Shown: one piece after another, positions 1-10,213 of the stretch
How the letters are laid out: each line of letters opens with the position of its first letter
How positions within the stretch are numbered: the first letter of the stretch is position 1
Assembly (NCBI RefSeq): GCF_004283755.1
Contig: NZ_SHMH01000003.1
Coordinates: 401,135 to 465,134, forward strand
DNA: 64,000 nucleotides
Direction: 5' to 3'
From: Pseudoxanthomonas winnipegensis
Lineage (GTDB): Bacteria > Pseudomonadota > Gammaproteobacteria > Xanthomonadales > Xanthomonadaceae
The notes under the pieces: model-generated
Databases searched by the model: none
What the model saw: the letters and a program-made list of their open reading frames with translations, nothing else
What the model was told of the DNA's origin: nothing
Translations under genes and position numbers: made by a program

Positions 1-85
1 CGGGTCGGCAAGAGGGGATGTGCATCGATCTGCATCGATGGGGTTTTCGCGCGTGGCGGGCGCTGCCGCGAGCCGCGCCGGCGCA

Positions 86-91
86 TAGAAT
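86..91 (+). promoter_or_regulatory. Possible -10 element of hisS
   Basis: The hexamer TAGAAT sits inside a small palindrome (GCATAGAATATGC) 33 bases before the hisS start. The same hexamer precedes nfuA near the other end of the window. No clear -35 is visible, so this is a weak call from pattern only. Confidence 0.3.
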
Positions 92-123
92 ATGCGGCCC
101 CACGTTCCGCCGGAGTCACCCGC

Positions 124-1506
124 TTGATCAAGCCGCGCACGCCGCCTGGCGTCATGGAGCTGCTGCCCCGTGACCAGATCGCCTTTCAGCGCATGCTGGA
201 CACGATCCGCCGCAACTACGAGCGCTTCGGCTTCCTGCCGGTGGAGACGCCGGTGTTCGAGCTGTCCGAGGTGCTGCTGACCAAATCCGGCGGCGAGACC
301 GAGCGGCAGGTGTATTTCGCCCAGTCCACCGGCGCGCTGGCCCAGGCCAACGAGGGCCTGCCCGAGCTGGCGCTGCGCTTCGACCTGACGGTGCCGCTGG
401 CGCGCTACGTGGCCGAGCACGAGCACGAGCTGGCCTTCCCGTTCCGGCGCTACCAGATGCAGCGCGTGTATCGCGGCGAGCGCGCCCAGCGCGGCCGGTT
501 CCGCGAGTTCTACCAGTGCGACATCGACGTGATCGGCAAGGACGAGCTGAGCATCCGCTTCGATGCCGAGGTGCTGGCGGTGATCCACGCGGTCTTCTCC
601 GAGCTGCAGATCGGCGCGTTCACCGTGCAGCTCAACAACCGCAAGCTGATGCGCGGCTTCTTCGAGAACCTGGGCGTGGCCGACGGCCAGGCGCAGATGC
701 TGGTGCTGCGCGAGGTCGACAAGCTGGACAAGCGCGGCGCCGACTACGTGCGCGAGACGCTGACCGGCGAAGGCTTCGGCCTGTCGGGTGAGGTGGTCGA
801 ACAGATCCTGGCCTTCGTCGCCGTGCGCTCCACCGGCCACGACGATGCGCTGGCGCAGCTGGACCACCTGGGGCAGGGCAGCGCGGTGTTCAACGAGGGC
901 ATCGCCGAGCTGCGCGAGGTGCTGACCCTGGTCAAGGCGCTGGGCGTGCCGGAAAGCGCGTACTGCCTGAACTTCTCCATCGCCCGCGGCCTGGACTACT
1001 ACACCGGCACGGTCTACGAGACCCAGCTGGACGCCTATCCGCAGATCGGCTCGATCTGCTCGGGCGGCCGCTACGAGAACCTGGCCAGCCACTACAGCAA
1101 GTCCAGGCTGCCGGGCGTGGGCATCTCGATCGGGCTGACGCGCCTGTTCTGGCAGCTGCGCGAGGCCGGGCTGATCCAGGAAGCCGACGTCAGCAGCGTG
1201 CAGGCCCTGGTGGCGCTGATGGACGAGGCGCAGCTGCCCGATTCGCTGGACATCGCCCAGCGCCTGCGCGCCGGCGGCATCAACACCGAAGTGCAGATGG
1301 AACCGAAGAAGCTCGGCAAGCAGTTCCAGTACGCCTCGCGCGCCGGCATCCGCTTCGTCGCCCTGGCCGGTGAGGACGAACTGGCCCGCGGCGTGGTCAC
1401 CGTCAAGGACCTGGTGCGCGAACTGCAGTTCGAGGTCCCGCGCGAGGAGCTGGCCACTACGCTGCGCGTGGAACTGGCGCAGGTGAGCGCGCTGGCGGGT
1501 CGCTGA
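124..1506 (+). CDS. hisS: Histidyl-tRNA synthetase
   Basis: This is a 460-residue class II aminoacyl-tRNA synthetase that charges tRNA-His in the cytoplasm. The start is a TTG preceded by GGAG at 112-115; the protein then opens [15 protein letters not shown], the usual N-terminus of this subfamily. Motif 2 is visible around residues 116-134 ([20 protein letters not shown]), the histidine-specific signature [10 protein letters not shown] near residue 289, and motif 3 ([11 protein letters not shown]) near residue 331. The C-terminal anticodon-binding domain follows. Length is normal for the family. It is monocistronic here and is followed by a strong intrinsic terminator. HisZ, the HisS-like regulatory paralogue, is excluded because the histidine-binding signatures are intact and HisG here is the long form. 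Confidence 0.97.
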   Translation: MIKPRTPPGVMELLPRDQIAFQRMLDTIRRNYERFGFLPVETPVFELSEVLLTKSGGETERQVYFAQSTGALAQANEGLPELALRFDLTVPLARYVAEHEHELAFPFRRYQMQRVYRGERAQRGRFREFYQCDIDVIGKDELSIRFDAEVLAVIHAVFSELQIGAFTVQLNNRKLMRGFFENLGVADGQAQMLVLREVDKLDKRGADYVRETLTGEGFGLSGEVVEQILAFVAVRSTGHDDALAQLDHLGQGSAVFNEGIAELREVLTLVKALGVPESAYCLNFSIARGLDYYTGTVYETQLDAYPQIGSICSGGRYENLASHYSKSRLPGVGISIGLTRLFWQLREAGLIQEADVSSVQALVALMDEAQLPDSLDIAQRLRAGGINTEVQMEPKKLGKQFQYASRAGIRFVALAGEDELARGVVTVKDLVRELQFEVPREELATTLRVELAQVSALAGR

Positions 1507-1568
1507 TCGCGCACTGCGTTGGGCCAGGCCGGCGCTGGTTGCCGGCATCGGCTGAAGCTGGAACAAGA

Positions 1569-1594
1569 AGAGGGCGCCGTCGGCGCCCTTTTCC
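1569..1594 (+). terminator. Intrinsic terminator after hisS
   Basis: A GC-rich stem (AGGGCGCC, loop GTC, GGCGCCCT) is followed by TTTTCC, about 65 bases after the hisS stop codon. Confidence 0.8.
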
Positions 1595-1656
1595 TTTAGC
1601 GAAGTGGCCGCGCTCGGTGGGAGCAACCGTCTCTCAGATCAAGCCGCAGCCTCCTT

Positions 1657-1852
1657 GTAGAGCGGAGCTTGCTCCGCTGGGGCTTGCCGATGATCCGGTC
1701 GAAACGCAGCGGAGCAAGCTCCGCTCTACAGGTAGGAGCCGCCCTTGTGGCCTTTTCGGCCAATGGCGGCGATGGGGCTCTACCGAAAAAATGTCAGCTT
1801 CAGGATGAGGCCTTGTCGGGAAAGCCTCATCGCCGCCATGGCGGCTCCCACA
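1657..1852. repeat. REP/BIME-like palindrome cluster, copy 1
   Basis: Two modules lie side by side. Module A is a 23-base arm (GTAGAGCGGAGCTTGCTCCG and three more bases, 1657-1679) and its reverse complement at 1707-1729; each arm is itself palindromic. Module B begins with GGAGCCGCCCTTGTGG near 1736 and closes with CCGCCATGGCGGCTCCCAC at 1834-1852. The same modules recur at 10559, 12978, 40155 and 51398, so this is a dispersed family. Together with the hisS terminator it fills the gap between hisS and the next gene; no further gene is seen there. Confidence 0.8.
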
Positions 1853-1875
1853 GAGGCATCGGGCATCAAGTGCGA

Positions 1876-3144
1876 TCAGTCCTTGCTGCCCGCCGGCGGC
1901 ATCAGCCCATGGCGGCGCAGCATCTCGATCAGCGCAAGGCGTCTGTCGGGGACGTTCCGGAACGCGCCGCTGGCCTGGTCCACGACCTTGCCGTCCCGGA
2001 CGATGGCATAGGTCGGCATGCGCCAGGCGGGCAAGAGCGTCCAGTCGCTGCGCTGGGTGATGAGGTACATCGGTGTGCCGGGGAATTTCGCATTCCAGCC
2101 CTTCCAGGCGTCGAGGTCTTCCACGCCCGGTGGCTGGCCGAGCCAATGCGCATGCCTGGCGAAGACCGGGCCCAGTTCTGGATCGGCCGCGATGTCCTGC
2201 GCCGCATCCACGGAGAAGTGGCAGCCGGCGAGGACCAGGATCTGCGTCTGGGCCAGGTCGGCGGATTCGGCGTCCATGCGGGTCGCATCGGCGGACAGGC
2301 GCCACCAACGCGGGCCGGTGGGCAGGGCATCGGCGGGCGTGCCGACGGCGGGGATCGAGGCCAAGGCGATGGTGGGATGCTGCGTGGCCAGCGCGCGCGC
2401 ATCGTCGAGCTTCCCTGAGGCCAACAAGGCGCGCTGCGCATCCTGAATCAACGAACCGCGTTCCATCCCGCGCTGCTCGAGCAGAACCAGCAGCGCGAGC
2501 AGATCCTGGGTCGCCGACTGATCGCTGCCGCTCCCGGCAGCGTTGGCCGCGGCGCGGGCGAGCAGCAGGAGGTCTGGATCGGTCAGCTTGTCGGCCTGCT
2601 CGACCAGCGTCTTGGGAAACAGTTGGCGATAAAGGGCGTCCATGTGCCGCGCACGCGTCAACGCATCGCCTTCCGCAACAGCGCCGGTCATCTCGATGTA
2701 CTGCGTGTAGCGCTGATCGATGTCGCTCGGGGTCTTGCGATCCCCGCGCCATGCGGGCGGGACGGGATCGGTCCTGAGCGTGGTGGCGATCGGGTCGTCG
2801 CCCAGGCCGAGAAGGGTGAGCACCGCCTGGGCCTGCGCCTGATCCAGCTCCCAGGTCAGGTCCTCGAACGGCAGGGACACGACGCCGCGTTCCCCGTAAC
2901 CCAGTCCCGCCAGGAAGCGTTGCCGGCCACCGGCGCTGAACGCGTCCAGCGGGCTGGGGTTGCCCCGGTGGCCCCTGAGCCAGGCATCGAGCTTGGCGCG
3001 GCTGTCCAGAGGCGGCCGCACGTCCGCCGGTGCCTCGGGCGCAGCCGCGACGCTGGGCTCGGGCATGCGGGCGGATGCCCCGAGACTGCACAGGACTCCG
3101 GCTACCAGCGCGGCGGCAAGGGCGGCGGAGCGAAGGACGGGCAT
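1876..3144 (-). CDS. Secreted protein of unknown function with a thioredoxin-like C-terminus
   Basis: I do not recognise this 422-residue protein. Residues 1-25 look like a Sec signal peptide (a hydrophobic Ala/Leu/Val stretch ending LGASA), which points to the periplasm. The middle is helical and has no motif I can name. The last 130 residues resemble a thioredoxin fold that has lost its CXXC pair: a single cysteine remains in VLAGCHFSVD, and WRMPTYAIVRDGKVVDQ looks like the cis-proline strand and hairpin of TlpA-like proteins. It stands alone between a REP cluster and yerC. A disulfide reductase role is unlikely with only one active-site-like cysteine; a binding or folding role is a guess. 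Confidence 0.65.
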   Translation of the reverse strand: MPVLRSAALAAALVAGVLCSLGASARMPEPSVAAAPEAPADVRPPLDSRAKLDAWLRGHRGNPSPLDAFSAGGRQRFLAGLGYGERGVVSLPFEDLTWELDQAQAQAVLTLLGLGDDPIATTLRTDPVPPAWRGDRKTPSDIDQRYTQYIEMTGAVAEGDALTRARHMDALYRQLFPKTLVEQADKLTDPDLLLLARAAANAAGSGSDQSATQDLLALLVLLEQRGMERGSLIQDAQRALLASGKLDDARALATQHPTIALASIPAVGTPADALPTGPRWWRLSADATRMDAESADLAQTQILVLAGCHFSVDAAQDIAADPELGPVFARHAHWLGQPPGVEDLDAWKGWNAKFPGTPMYLITQRSDWTLLPAWRMPTYAIVRDGKVVDQASGAFRNVPDRRLALIEMLRRHGLMPPAGSKD

Positions 3145-3300
3145 GGCGGACTCCTTGTCGCGAATCGGCCGGGTGGGCCGGGTTCCCGAGCCAGATCCTA
3201 GCGCGGCCGGGGAGGGGGTTCATCGTACGGCCGGGCGGCGGGTTGTCCTGATCCGTGTGAATGTGCTAATGTGATAGCGCGTTAATACATTGAGACATCC

Positions 3301-3624
3301 ATGAAGCGCCGCACCGAGACCGACGAGAAGACCACCAGCCTGGCCCAGCAGTCGCTGGCGCGCGCGCTGGCGGGTCTGACCAAGCCGGAGGAAGTGCGCG
3401 CGTTCCTGGTCGATCTGTGCACGCCCGCCGAGCTGGAAGCCATGGCCGATCGCTGGCGCGTGGTGCCGCTGCTGCTCAAGGGCGTGCCCTACCGCGAGAT
3501 CCACGAGCTGACCGAGGTCAGCGTCACCACCATCGGGCGCGTGGCGCGCACGCTGGAAACCGGCACCGGCGGCTATGCCGCCGCCCTGCGCCGCCAGCAG
3601 TCGCGCACCACCGCCTCTCACTGA
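3301..3624 (+). CDS. YerC/YecD-type TrpR-family repressor
   Basis: This is a 107-residue DNA-binding protein of the TrpR superfamily, YerC/YecD branch. The TrpR-like helical core runs from about residue 18 to 85, with the helix-turn-helix in the segment [20 protein letters not shown]. It is the first gene of the histidine cluster: its stop at 3622-3624 lies 11 bases before hisG, so the two are probably cotranscribed. From this position the natural inference is autoregulation and control of his expression, but the effector and operator are not visible in the sequence. The 156-base gap upstream shows no histidine-rich leader peptide, so classic his attenuation is not supported. Confidence 0.9.
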   Translation: MKRRTETDEKTTSLAQQSLARALAGLTKPEEVRAFLVDLCTPAELEAMADRWRVVPLLLKGVPYREIHELTEVSVTTIGRVARTLETGTGGYAAALRRQQSRTTASH

Positions 3625-3635
3625 AGTTCTCTGCC

Positions 3636-4550
3636 ATGCCTCCCATCGTTGCCAACGCGACGCGCGACCGTCTGCGCATCGCCATCCAGAAATCCGGCCG
3701 CCTGGCCGACCCGGCGCGCAGCCTGCTGGCCGCCTGCGGCCTGAGCTGGCGCGAGAGCCGCGACAAGCTGTTCTGCTACGGCGAATCCCTGCCCGTGGAC
3801 CTGCTGCTGGTGCGCGACGACGACATCCCCGGCCTGATCGCCGATGGGGTGTGCGACTACGGCATCGTCGGCCGCAACGAGCTGGACGAGCAGGCCAATG
3901 CGCGCCTGGAGATCGGCCTGTCGCCGGCGTATCGCGAGGTGCGTCGGCTGGGCTTCGGCGGCTGCCGGCTGATGCTGGCCATCCCGGAGAGCTGGGAATG
4001 GCAGGGCGCGCAGCAGCTGCAGGGCCTGCGTATCGCCACCAGCTATGCGGCGATCCTGCGCCAGTGGCTGTCCGCGCGCGGCGTGGAGGCCGCGGTGGTC
4101 GAGCTGTCCGGTTCGGTCGAGATCGCGCCCAAGCTCGATACCGCCGATCTGATCTGCGACCTGGTCTCCAGCGGCGCGACGCTGAAGGCCAACCAGCTCA
4201 AGCCGGTGGAGACCCTGCTGGAAAGCGAGGCCGTGCTGGCCGGGCCGGTGCGCGGCTTCAACGATGCGCGCGCCGACCTGTCGGCGATGCTGCTGCGGCG
4301 CATGGACGGCGTGCTCAAGCTCAAGGACAGCAAGCTGCTGATGTTCCGCGCCGCGCCCGACACCGTGCCCGCGCTGAGCCGCCTGCTGGCCGATGCCGAG
4401 CCGCTGGTGCAGCTGCCCGGCGAACACGCCGAGGGCATCTCGCTGCAGACCATGTGCCACACGGCCATCAGCTGGCAGCAGCTGGAGGAACTCGAACGCG
4501 CCGGCGCGCGCGGCCTGATGGTGCTGTCGGTGGAGCGCTCGCTGGCATGA
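3636..4550 (+). CDS. hisG: ATP phosphoribosyltransferase, long form
   Basis: HisG joins ATP and PRPP in the first step of histidine synthesis and is the usual feedback target of histidine. The 304-residue length indicates the long form with a C-terminal regulatory ACT-like domain, which does not need HisZ. The N-terminus [20 protein letters not shown] begins with the canonical [12 protein letters not shown] strand; the segment [14 protein letters not shown] near residue 170 is the phosphate-binding region of the family. The ATG at 3636 was chosen over further-upstream in-frame starts because it follows the yerC stop by 11 bases and matches the family N-terminus. It overlaps hisD by four bases (ATGA). 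Confidence 0.97.
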   Translation: MPPIVANATRDRLRIAIQKSGRLADPARSLLAACGLSWRESRDKLFCYGESLPVDLLLVRDDDIPGLIADGVCDYGIVGRNELDEQANARLEIGLSPAYREVRRLGFGGCRLMLAIPESWEWQGAQQLQGLRIATSYAAILRQWLSARGVEAAVVELSGSVEIAPKLDTADLICDLVSSGATLKANQLKPVETLLESEAVLAGPVRGFNDARADLSAMLLRRMDGVLKLKDSKLLMFRAAPDTVPALSRLLADAEPLVQLPGEHAEGISLQTMCHTAISWQQLEELERAGARGLMVLSVERSLA

Positions 4551-5878
4551 ACGCGAATCTCCGCCCCGAATCCCCCAACGCGCAGCGCATCGTCTGGAAC
4601 GCGCTGGATGCCCAGGCCCAGGCGCAGACCCTGGAGCGCCCGGCCCAGACCGTGGCCGAGCAGACCCGCCGCACCGTCGCCGCGCTGATCGACGAGGTGC
4701 GCAGCGGTGGCCTGGAAGCGCTGCGCGCGATCACCCAGCGCTTCGACAGCGCCGCGCCGGCCTCCTTCGAAGTCGGCGAGGACCAATTCGCGGCTGCCGA
4801 AGCCGCCATCGACCCGGCGCTGAAGCAGGCCATGGTCGAGGCCGCCGCGCGCATCACCGCCTTCCACAAGGCCGGCATGGCGCAGCCGTATGCGGTGGAG
4901 ACCGCGCCGGGCGTGGTCTGCGAACGCGTGATCCGCCCGATCGGCCGGGTCGGCCTGTATGTGCCGGCCGGCAGCGCGCCGCTGCCCTCGACCGCGCTGA
5001 TGCTCGGCGTGCCTGCCCAGCTGGCCGGCTGCCGCGAGGTGGTGCTGTGCACGCCGCCGCGCAAGGACGGCACCGCCGATCCGGCCGTGCTGGTCGCCGC
5101 GCGCCTGACCGGCGTGAACCGGGTGTTCGTGCTCGGCGGCGCCCAGGCCATCGCCGCAATGGCCTACGGCGCCGGGCCGGTGCCGGCCTGCGACAAGCTG
5201 TTCGGCCCGGGCAACAGCTATGTCACCGAAGCCAAGCAGCAGGTCGCGCAGAGCGGTGCGGCCGCCATCGACATGCCGGCCGGCCCGTCGGAGGTGCTGG
5301 TGATCGCCGATGCCGGCGCCAATGCCGACTTCGTCGCCGCCGATCTGCTGTCGCAGGCCGAGCACGGTCCGGATTCGCAGGTTTTGCTGCTGTCCGACGA
5401 TGCCGGCCTGCTGGATCGCGTCGAGGCCGCGCTGGCCACGCAGCTGGCCGCGCTGCCGCGGGCGGACATCGCGCGCCGCGCGCTGTCGGCCTCGCGCCTG
5501 GTCCAGGTGCGGACGCTGGAGGAGGCCTTCGCCATCAGCAACCGCTACGCGCCCGAGCACCTGATCCTGGCCCTGCGCGAACCGCGCGTGTGGCTGCCCA
5601 GGGTCGAGGCGGCAGGTTCGGTGTTCCTGGGCGACTACACGCCCGAGGCGCTGGGCGACTACTGCAGCGGCACCAACCACGTGCTGCCCACCAGCGGCGC
5701 GGCGCGCGCCTATAGCGGCGTGTCCGTGGCCAGCTTCCAGAACTTCGTCAGCGTGCAGTCGGCCAGTGCGGCGGGCATCCTGGCGATCGGGCCCTCCGCG
5801 GTGACCCTGGCCGAGGCCGAGAGCCTGGAGGCGCACGCCAACGCCGTGCGTCTGCGCCTGGCGGAGGCGGCCCGATGA
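4547..5878 (+). CDS. hisD: Histidinol dehydrogenase
   Basis: HisD carries out the last two steps, histidinol to histidinal to histidine, using NAD and zinc. The 443-residue protein has the family landmarks: [19 protein letters not shown] near residue 128, the [16 protein letters not shown] segment, the [12 protein letters not shown] signature, [10 protein letters not shown], and the C-terminal [13 protein letters not shown] region that carries metal ligands. It starts inside the hisG stop codon and overlaps hisC by four bases, so translation of the three is probably coupled. Confidence 0.97.
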   Translation: MNANLRPESPNAQRIVWNALDAQAQAQTLERPAQTVAEQTRRTVAALIDEVRSGGLEALRAITQRFDSAAPASFEVGEDQFAAAEAAIDPALKQAMVEAAARITAFHKAGMAQPYAVETAPGVVCERVIRPIGRVGLYVPAGSAPLPSTALMLGVPAQLAGCREVVLCTPPRKDGTADPAVLVAARLTGVNRVFVLGGAQAIAAMAYGAGPVPACDKLFGPGNSYVTEAKQQVAQSGAAAIDMPAGPSEVLVIADAGANADFVAADLLSQAEHGPDSQVLLLSDDAGLLDRVEAALATQLAALPRADIARRALSASRLVQVRTLEEAFAISNRYAPEHLILALREPRVWLPRVEAAGSVFLGDYTPEALGDYCSGTNHVLPTSGAARAYSGVSVASFQNFVSVQSASAAGILAIGPSAVTLAEAESLEAHANAVRLRLAEAAR

Positions 5879-6978
5879 GCGCGCCCGATCCGATGCCCCG
5901 CGATCCGCTCGACCTGGTCCGCCCGGACCTGCGCGGATTCGGCGGCTACAAGTCCGCCCGCACCGAAGCCCTGCGCGGCGATGTCTGGCTCAACGCCAAC
6001 GAGAGCGCCTGGAGCAATCCGGCCGACGCCAGCGCGACCTCGCGCCGCTATCCCGATCCGCAGCCGGCCGCGCTGAAGGCCGCACTGTCCGGCCTATACG
6101 GCTGCGCGCCGGAGGAACTGCTGATCGGCCGCGGCAGCGACGAGGCCATCGATCTGCTGGTGCGCACGCTGTGCGTGGCCGGGCGCGATGCGGTGGTCGT
6201 CACCCCGCCGGTGTTCGGCATGTACGCGGTCAGCGCGCGCCTGCAGGATGCGCGGCTGATCGAGGCGCCGCTGGTCGACGGGCCTGACGGCTTCGCGCCG
6301 GATTTCGACGCGATCGCGCAGGCGGTGCTGGAGCAGGGCGCCAAGCTCGTGTTCCTGTGCTCGCCGGCCAACCCGACCGGCGCTTCGATCCCGCTGGCCG
6401 AGATCGAGGCGCTGCTGCAGCGCCTGCAGGGCCGCGCGCTGGTGGTGGTCGATGAGGCTTACGGCGAGTTCTCGGAAGTGCCCTCGGCGCTGACCCTGCG
6501 GGCGCGCTATCAGGAAGTGGCCGTGCTGCGCACGCTGTCCAAGGCCCACGCCCTGGCCGCCGCGCGCGTGGGCGTGGTGATCGCCGATGCGCGCCTGGTG
6601 GCCGTGCTGCGCGCCTGCCAGGCGCCGTATCCGGTGCCCACGCCGTGCGCGGAGCTGGCCGTGGCTGGGCTGTCGCCGGCCGCCCTGGCGGCCACGCGCG
6701 CGCGCATCGCCACGGTGATCGAGGAGCGCGCGCGGCTGGCCGCGGCGCTGTCGGTCCTGCCCGGCGTGCGCCGCGTGTACGCCTCCGACGCCAACTTCCT
6801 CCTGGTGCGCTTCGACGATGCGCAAGGCGCTTTCGGCGCGCTGCTGGCCGCCGGCATCGTGGTGCGCGACCAGCGCGCCGCGCCGCAGCTGGGCGATGCG
6901 CTGCGCATCACCATCGGCGCGCCCGAGCAGAACGCCCGCGTCCTGGCCGCGCTCAATGCGCAGGCGGTGGCCGCATGA
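5875..6978 (+). CDS. hisC: Histidinol-phosphate aminotransferase
   Basis: HisC is a PLP-dependent fold-type I aminotransferase that converts imidazole acetol phosphate to histidinol phosphate with glutamate as donor. The 367-residue protein shows [17 protein letters not shown], the SPANPTG segment, [10 protein letters not shown] with the aspartate that contacts the PLP ring, and the Schiff-base lysine in the sequence [14 protein letters not shown]. Length is normal. It sits between hisD and hisB with four-base overlaps on both sides. Confidence 0.97.
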   Translation: MSAPDPMPRDPLDLVRPDLRGFGGYKSARTEALRGDVWLNANESAWSNPADASATSRRYPDPQPAALKAALSGLYGCAPEELLIGRGSDEAIDLLVRTLCVAGRDAVVVTPPVFGMYAVSARLQDARLIEAPLVDGPDGFAPDFDAIAQAVLEQGAKLVFLCSPANPTGASIPLAEIEALLQRLQGRALVVVDEAYGEFSEVPSALTLRARYQEVAVLRTLSKAHALAAARVGVVIADARLVAVLRACQAPYPVPTPCAELAVAGLSPAALAATRARIATVIEERARLAAALSVLPGVRRVYASDANFLLVRFDDAQGAFGALLAAGIVVRDQRAAPQLGDALRITIGAPEQNARVLAALNAQAVAA

Positions 6979-8051
6979 GCCAGAAGATCCTCTTCGTCGA
7001 CCGCGACGGCACCCTGATCGAGGAGCCGGCCGACTTCCAGATCGACGCCTACGAGAAGCTGCGCTTCGTCAAGGGTGTGATCCCGGCGCTGCTGAAGCTG
7101 CGCGATGCCGGCTTCCAGTTCGTTATCGTCACCAACCAGGACGGGCTGGGCAGCGAAGCCTATCCGCGCGAACGTTTCGACGGCCCCAACGATCTGATGC
7201 TGCAGATCTTCGAAAGCCAGGGCATCACCTTCCGCGAGGTACTGGTGGACTGCAGCTGGCCGGCCGACAACGCGCCCACGCGCAAGCCCGGCCTGGGCCT
7301 GGTGATGCACTACCTGCGCGATCGCGGCATCGACCTGGACGGCTCGGCCATGGTCGGCGATCGCGAGACCGACATCCGCTTCGCCGAGAACCTGGGCATC
7401 CGCGGCTTCCAGCTCAAGACCGCGCAGTTCGGCGGGGAGTGGGACTGGGCCGGCATCGCCCATGCGCTGGCCGACAAGCCGCGCACGGCGCGTGTGCGGC
7501 GCAAGACCAAGGAGACCGACATCCTGGTCGAGCTCGACCTGGACAAGGTGGCCGAGCCGAAGATCCACACCGGCCTGCCGTTCTTAGACCACATGCTCGA
7601 GCAGATCGGCAAGCACGGCGGCTTCGCGCTGCAGATCCAGACCACCGGCGATCTGCACATCGACGAGCACCACACCATCGAGGACACCGCGCTGGCGCTC
7701 GGCGAGGCGTTGAGGCAGGCGCTGGGCGACAAGCGCGGCATCGGCCGCTACGGCTTCACCCTGCCGATGGACGAATGCCTGGTCAGCGCGGCGCTGGACT
7801 TCTCCGGGCGGCCGTACCTGGTGTTCGACGGCGCGTTCAAGCGCGAGCGCGTGGGCGACATGCCGACCGAGCTGGTGCCGCATTTCTTCCGCTCGCTGTG
7901 CGATGCGGCCGGGCTCAACCTTAACCTGCAGGTGCGCGGCGACAACGACCATCACCAGGTCGAGGGCTGCTTCAAGGCGCTGGCGCGCGCGCTGCGCCAG
8001 GCGATCCGGCGCGAAGGCTCCGAGCTGCCCTCGACCAAGGGGGCGCTGTGA
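6975..8051 (+). CDS. hisB: Bifunctional histidinol-phosphatase / imidazoleglycerol-phosphate dehydratase
   Basis: This 358-residue protein joins two steps of the pathway. Residues 1-165 are a HAD-family histidinol-phosphate phosphatase, with the nucleophile motif [11 protein letters not shown] (Asp9 and Asp11), and zinc-binding-type cysteine/histidine residues are less obvious than in E. coli. Residues 170-358 are imidazoleglycerol-phosphate dehydratase with two metal-binding HH motifs ([17 protein letters not shown] and [18 protein letters not shown]). The ATG at 6975 overlaps the hisC stop, and the C-terminus overlaps hisH by four bases. The fused form is typical of gammaproteobacteria. Confidence 0.97.
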   Translation: MSQKILFVDRDGTLIEEPADFQIDAYEKLRFVKGVIPALLKLRDAGFQFVIVTNQDGLGSEAYPRERFDGPNDLMLQIFESQGITFREVLVDCSWPADNAPTRKPGLGLVMHYLRDRGIDLDGSAMVGDRETDIRFAENLGIRGFQLKTAQFGGEWDWAGIAHALADKPRTARVRRKTKETDILVELDLDKVAEPKIHTGLPFLDHMLEQIGKHGGFALQIQTTGDLHIDEHHTIEDTALALGEALRQALGDKRGIGRYGFTLPMDECLVSAALDFSGRPYLVFDGAFKRERVGDMPTELVPHFFRSLCDAAGLNLNLQVRGDNDHHQVEGCFKALARALRQAIRREGSELPSTKGAL

Positions 8052-8650
8052 CCGCGCTGGCCCTGATCGATGCCGGCGGCGCCAACATCGGCTCGGTGCG
8101 CTATGCGCTGGGCCGGCTGGGCGTGGAGGCGCAGCTGACCACCGATGCGCAGGTGATCCGCAGCGCGCAGCGGGTGATCCTGCCTGGCGTCGGCGCGGCG
8201 GCGCAGGTGATGGCGCGGCTGCGCGAACTGGACCTGATCGACACGCTACGCTCGCTGGAGGCGCCGCTGCTGGGCGTGTGCGTGGGCATGCAGGTGCTGT
8301 TCGAACATTCCGAAGAGGACGACACCCCGTGCCTGGGCCTGCTGGCCGGCCGCGTCGGCAAGCTGCCCGTGGCCGACGGCATCCGCGTGCCGCACATGGG
8401 CTGGAACACGCTCACCCCGACGCGCGCGGCCTCGCTGACCGCCGGCATCGGCGCGCAGGACCAGGCCTACTTCGTGCACAGCTACGCCGCGCCGGTCGGC
8501 GAGGACTGCCTGAGCACGACCACGCACGGCCAGACCTTCGCGGCGGTGGTGCAGCGCGGCCGCGTGGCCGGCGCGCAGTTCCACCCCGAGCGCTCGGCCG
8601 CCACCGGCGCGCGCCTGCTGCATAACTTCATCGAATACGGCCTGGCCTGA
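8048..8650 (+). CDS. hisH: Imidazole glycerol phosphate synthase, glutaminase subunit
   Basis: HisH is the class I glutamine amidotransferase subunit that passes ammonia to HisF. In the 200 residues the nucleophile elbow [15 protein letters not shown] holds the catalytic cysteine near residue 77, and the His-Glu pair appears in the C-terminal [11 protein letters not shown]. The conserved HMGWNTL segment lies near residue 117. Its stop overlaps the hisA start as TGATG. Confidence 0.97.
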   Translation: MTALALIDAGGANIGSVRYALGRLGVEAQLTTDAQVIRSAQRVILPGVGAAAQVMARLRELDLIDTLRSLEAPLLGVCVGMQVLFEHSEEDDTPCLGLLAGRVGKLPVADGIRVPHMGWNTLTPTRAASLTAGIGAQDQAYFVHSYAAPVGEDCLSTTTHGQTFAAVVQRGRVAGAQFHPERSAATGARLLHNFIEYGLA

Positions 8651-9432
8651 TGCCCGCGCCCGCACCTTGGCTCATGACCTCCGACTCTTCCTTCCAGCTC
8701 TATCCCGCCATCGACGTGCGCGGCGGGCGCGTGGTGCGCCTGGCCCAGGGCGACTACGACCGCGAAACCACCTACGGCGACGATCCCTTGGCTGCCGCGA
8801 GAGGCTATGCCGACCAGGGCGCGCGCTGGCTGCATCTGGTCGATCTGGATGCGGCGCGCGCCGGCGGCTACACCCTGGCGCCGCTGCTGCGGGCGCTGCG
8901 CCAGACCACCGGCCTGCAGGTGCAGACCGGCGGCGGCGTGCGCGGGCGCAGCGATGTGCTCGCACTGCTGGAGGCGGGCGCGACGCGCGTGGTGATCGGC
9001 TCGCTGGCGGTGCGCGCACCGCTCGAGATGCTGAGCTGGCTGGCCGAGTTCGGCCCCGAGCGCATCACCGTGGCGCTGGACGCGCGCCAGGACGCGGCGG
9101 GCGTATGGCAGCTGCCGATCCACGGCTGGACCGAGGGCTCGGGCGTGGCCCTGGACGAACTCGCCGTGCGCTATGCCGACGCCGGCCTGCAGCAGCTGCT
9201 GTGCACCGACATCGCCCGTGACGGCATGCTGAGCGGCCCCAACTTCGCCCTCTACCGGCACCTGGTCGCGTTGCTGCCCGGCGTGCAGGTGCAGGCCTCC
9301 GGTGGCGTGCATGCGGTCGGCGACGTGCGCGAGGCCAAGCTTGCCGGCTGCGGCGGCATCGTACTGGGCCGCGCGCTGCTGGAAGGCCGCTTCACGCTGG
9401 AACAGGCCTTCGCGGAGGCCGCCTCATGCTGA
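8650..9432 (+). CDS. hisA: ProFAR isomerase
   Basis: HisA is a (beta-alpha)8 barrel that opens the ribose of ProFAR in an Amadori rearrangement. The first strand [15 protein letters not shown] carries the general-base aspartate, and the second catalytic aspartate lies in [16 protein letters not shown]. Phosphate loops [10 protein letters not shown] and [10 protein letters not shown] are intact. The ATG at 8650 keeps the TGATG overlap with hisH. An in-frame ATG at 8674 would give a length closer to the family N-terminus, so the true start may be 24 bases downstream. It overlaps hisF by seven bases. Confidence 0.95.
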   Translation: MPAPAPWLMTSDSSFQLYPAIDVRGGRVVRLAQGDYDRETTYGDDPLAAARGYADQGARWLHLVDLDAARAGGYTLAPLLRALRQTTGLQVQTGGGVRGRSDVLALLEAGATRVVIGSLAVRAPLEMLSWLAEFGPERITVALDARQDAAGVWQLPIHGWTEGSGVALDELAVRYADAGLQQLLCTDIARDGMLSGPNFALYRHLVALLPGVQVQASGGVHAVGDVREAKLAGCGGIVLGRALLEGRFTLEQAFAEAASC

Positions 9433-10202
9433 GCCGGCGCATCGTGCCCTGCCTGGACGTGCGCGGCGGACGCGTGGTCAAGGGCGTGAAATTCCGCGAC
9501 CACATCGACATGGGCGACATCGCCGAACTGGCGCTGCGCTATCGCGACGCCGGGGCCGACGAACTGGTGTTCTACGACATCGGCGCCAGCCCGGAAGGCC
9601 GCTCGGTCGATTACGGCTGGGTGGAGAAGGTCTCGCGCCTGCTCGACATCCCGTTCTGCGTGGCCGGCGGCATCCGCAGCGTGGAGACCGCGCGCGCGGT
9701 GCTGCATGCCGGCGCGGACAAGGTCTCGATCAACACCCCGGCGCTGGAACGGCCGGCGCTGATCGGCGAGCTGGCCACGGCCTTCGGCGTGCAGTGCGTA
9801 GTGGTGGGCATCGATTCGGTGCGCGAGGCGGACGGGCAGTGGCGGGTGCGCAGCTATACGGGCGACCCGAGCAAGACCCGCGCCGAGGGCCTGCGCACGC
9901 TGGACTGGATCGTGCAGGCCCAGGACCTGGGTGCCGGCGAGATCGTGCTCAACTGCATGGACAGCGACGGCGTGCGCCGCGGCTACGACATCGAACAGCT
10001 CAAGGCCGCCCGCGCGCTGTGCCATGTGCCGCTGGTCGCCTCGGGCGGCGCCGGCGCGCCGGAGCACTTCGTGAGCGCCTTCCAGGACGCCGATGTGGAC
10101 GCGGCGCTGGCCGCCAGCGTGTTCCACAGCGGCGCCATCGCCATCCCCGACCTCAAGCGCACGCTGGCCGATGCCGGCATCGCCGTGCGCCCGGCCGCGT
10201 GA
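9426..10202 (+). CDS. hisF: Imidazole glycerol phosphate synthase, cyclase subunit
   Basis: HisF is the cyclase barrel that works with HisH to make imidazole glycerol phosphate and AICAR. The 258-residue protein opens [20 protein letters not shown], with the catalytic Asp11; the second catalytic aspartate is in [14 protein letters not shown]. The [20 protein letters not shown] phosphate loop is complete. The stop codon at 10200-10202 overlaps a GTG that could begin hisIE. Confidence 0.97.
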   Translation: MLSRRIVPCLDVRGGRVVKGVKFRDHIDMGDIAELALRYRDAGADELVFYDIGASPEGRSVDYGWVEKVSRLLDIPFCVAGGIRSVETARAVLHAGADKVSINTPALERPALIGELATAFGVQCVVVGIDSVREADGQWRVRSYTGDPSKTRAEGLRTLDWIVQAQDLGAGEIVLNCMDSDGVRRGYDIEQLKAARALCHVPLVASGGAGAPEHFVSAFQDADVDAALAASVFHSGAIAIPDLKRTLADAGIAVRPAA

Positions 10203-10213
10203 GCGGCCTTTCA

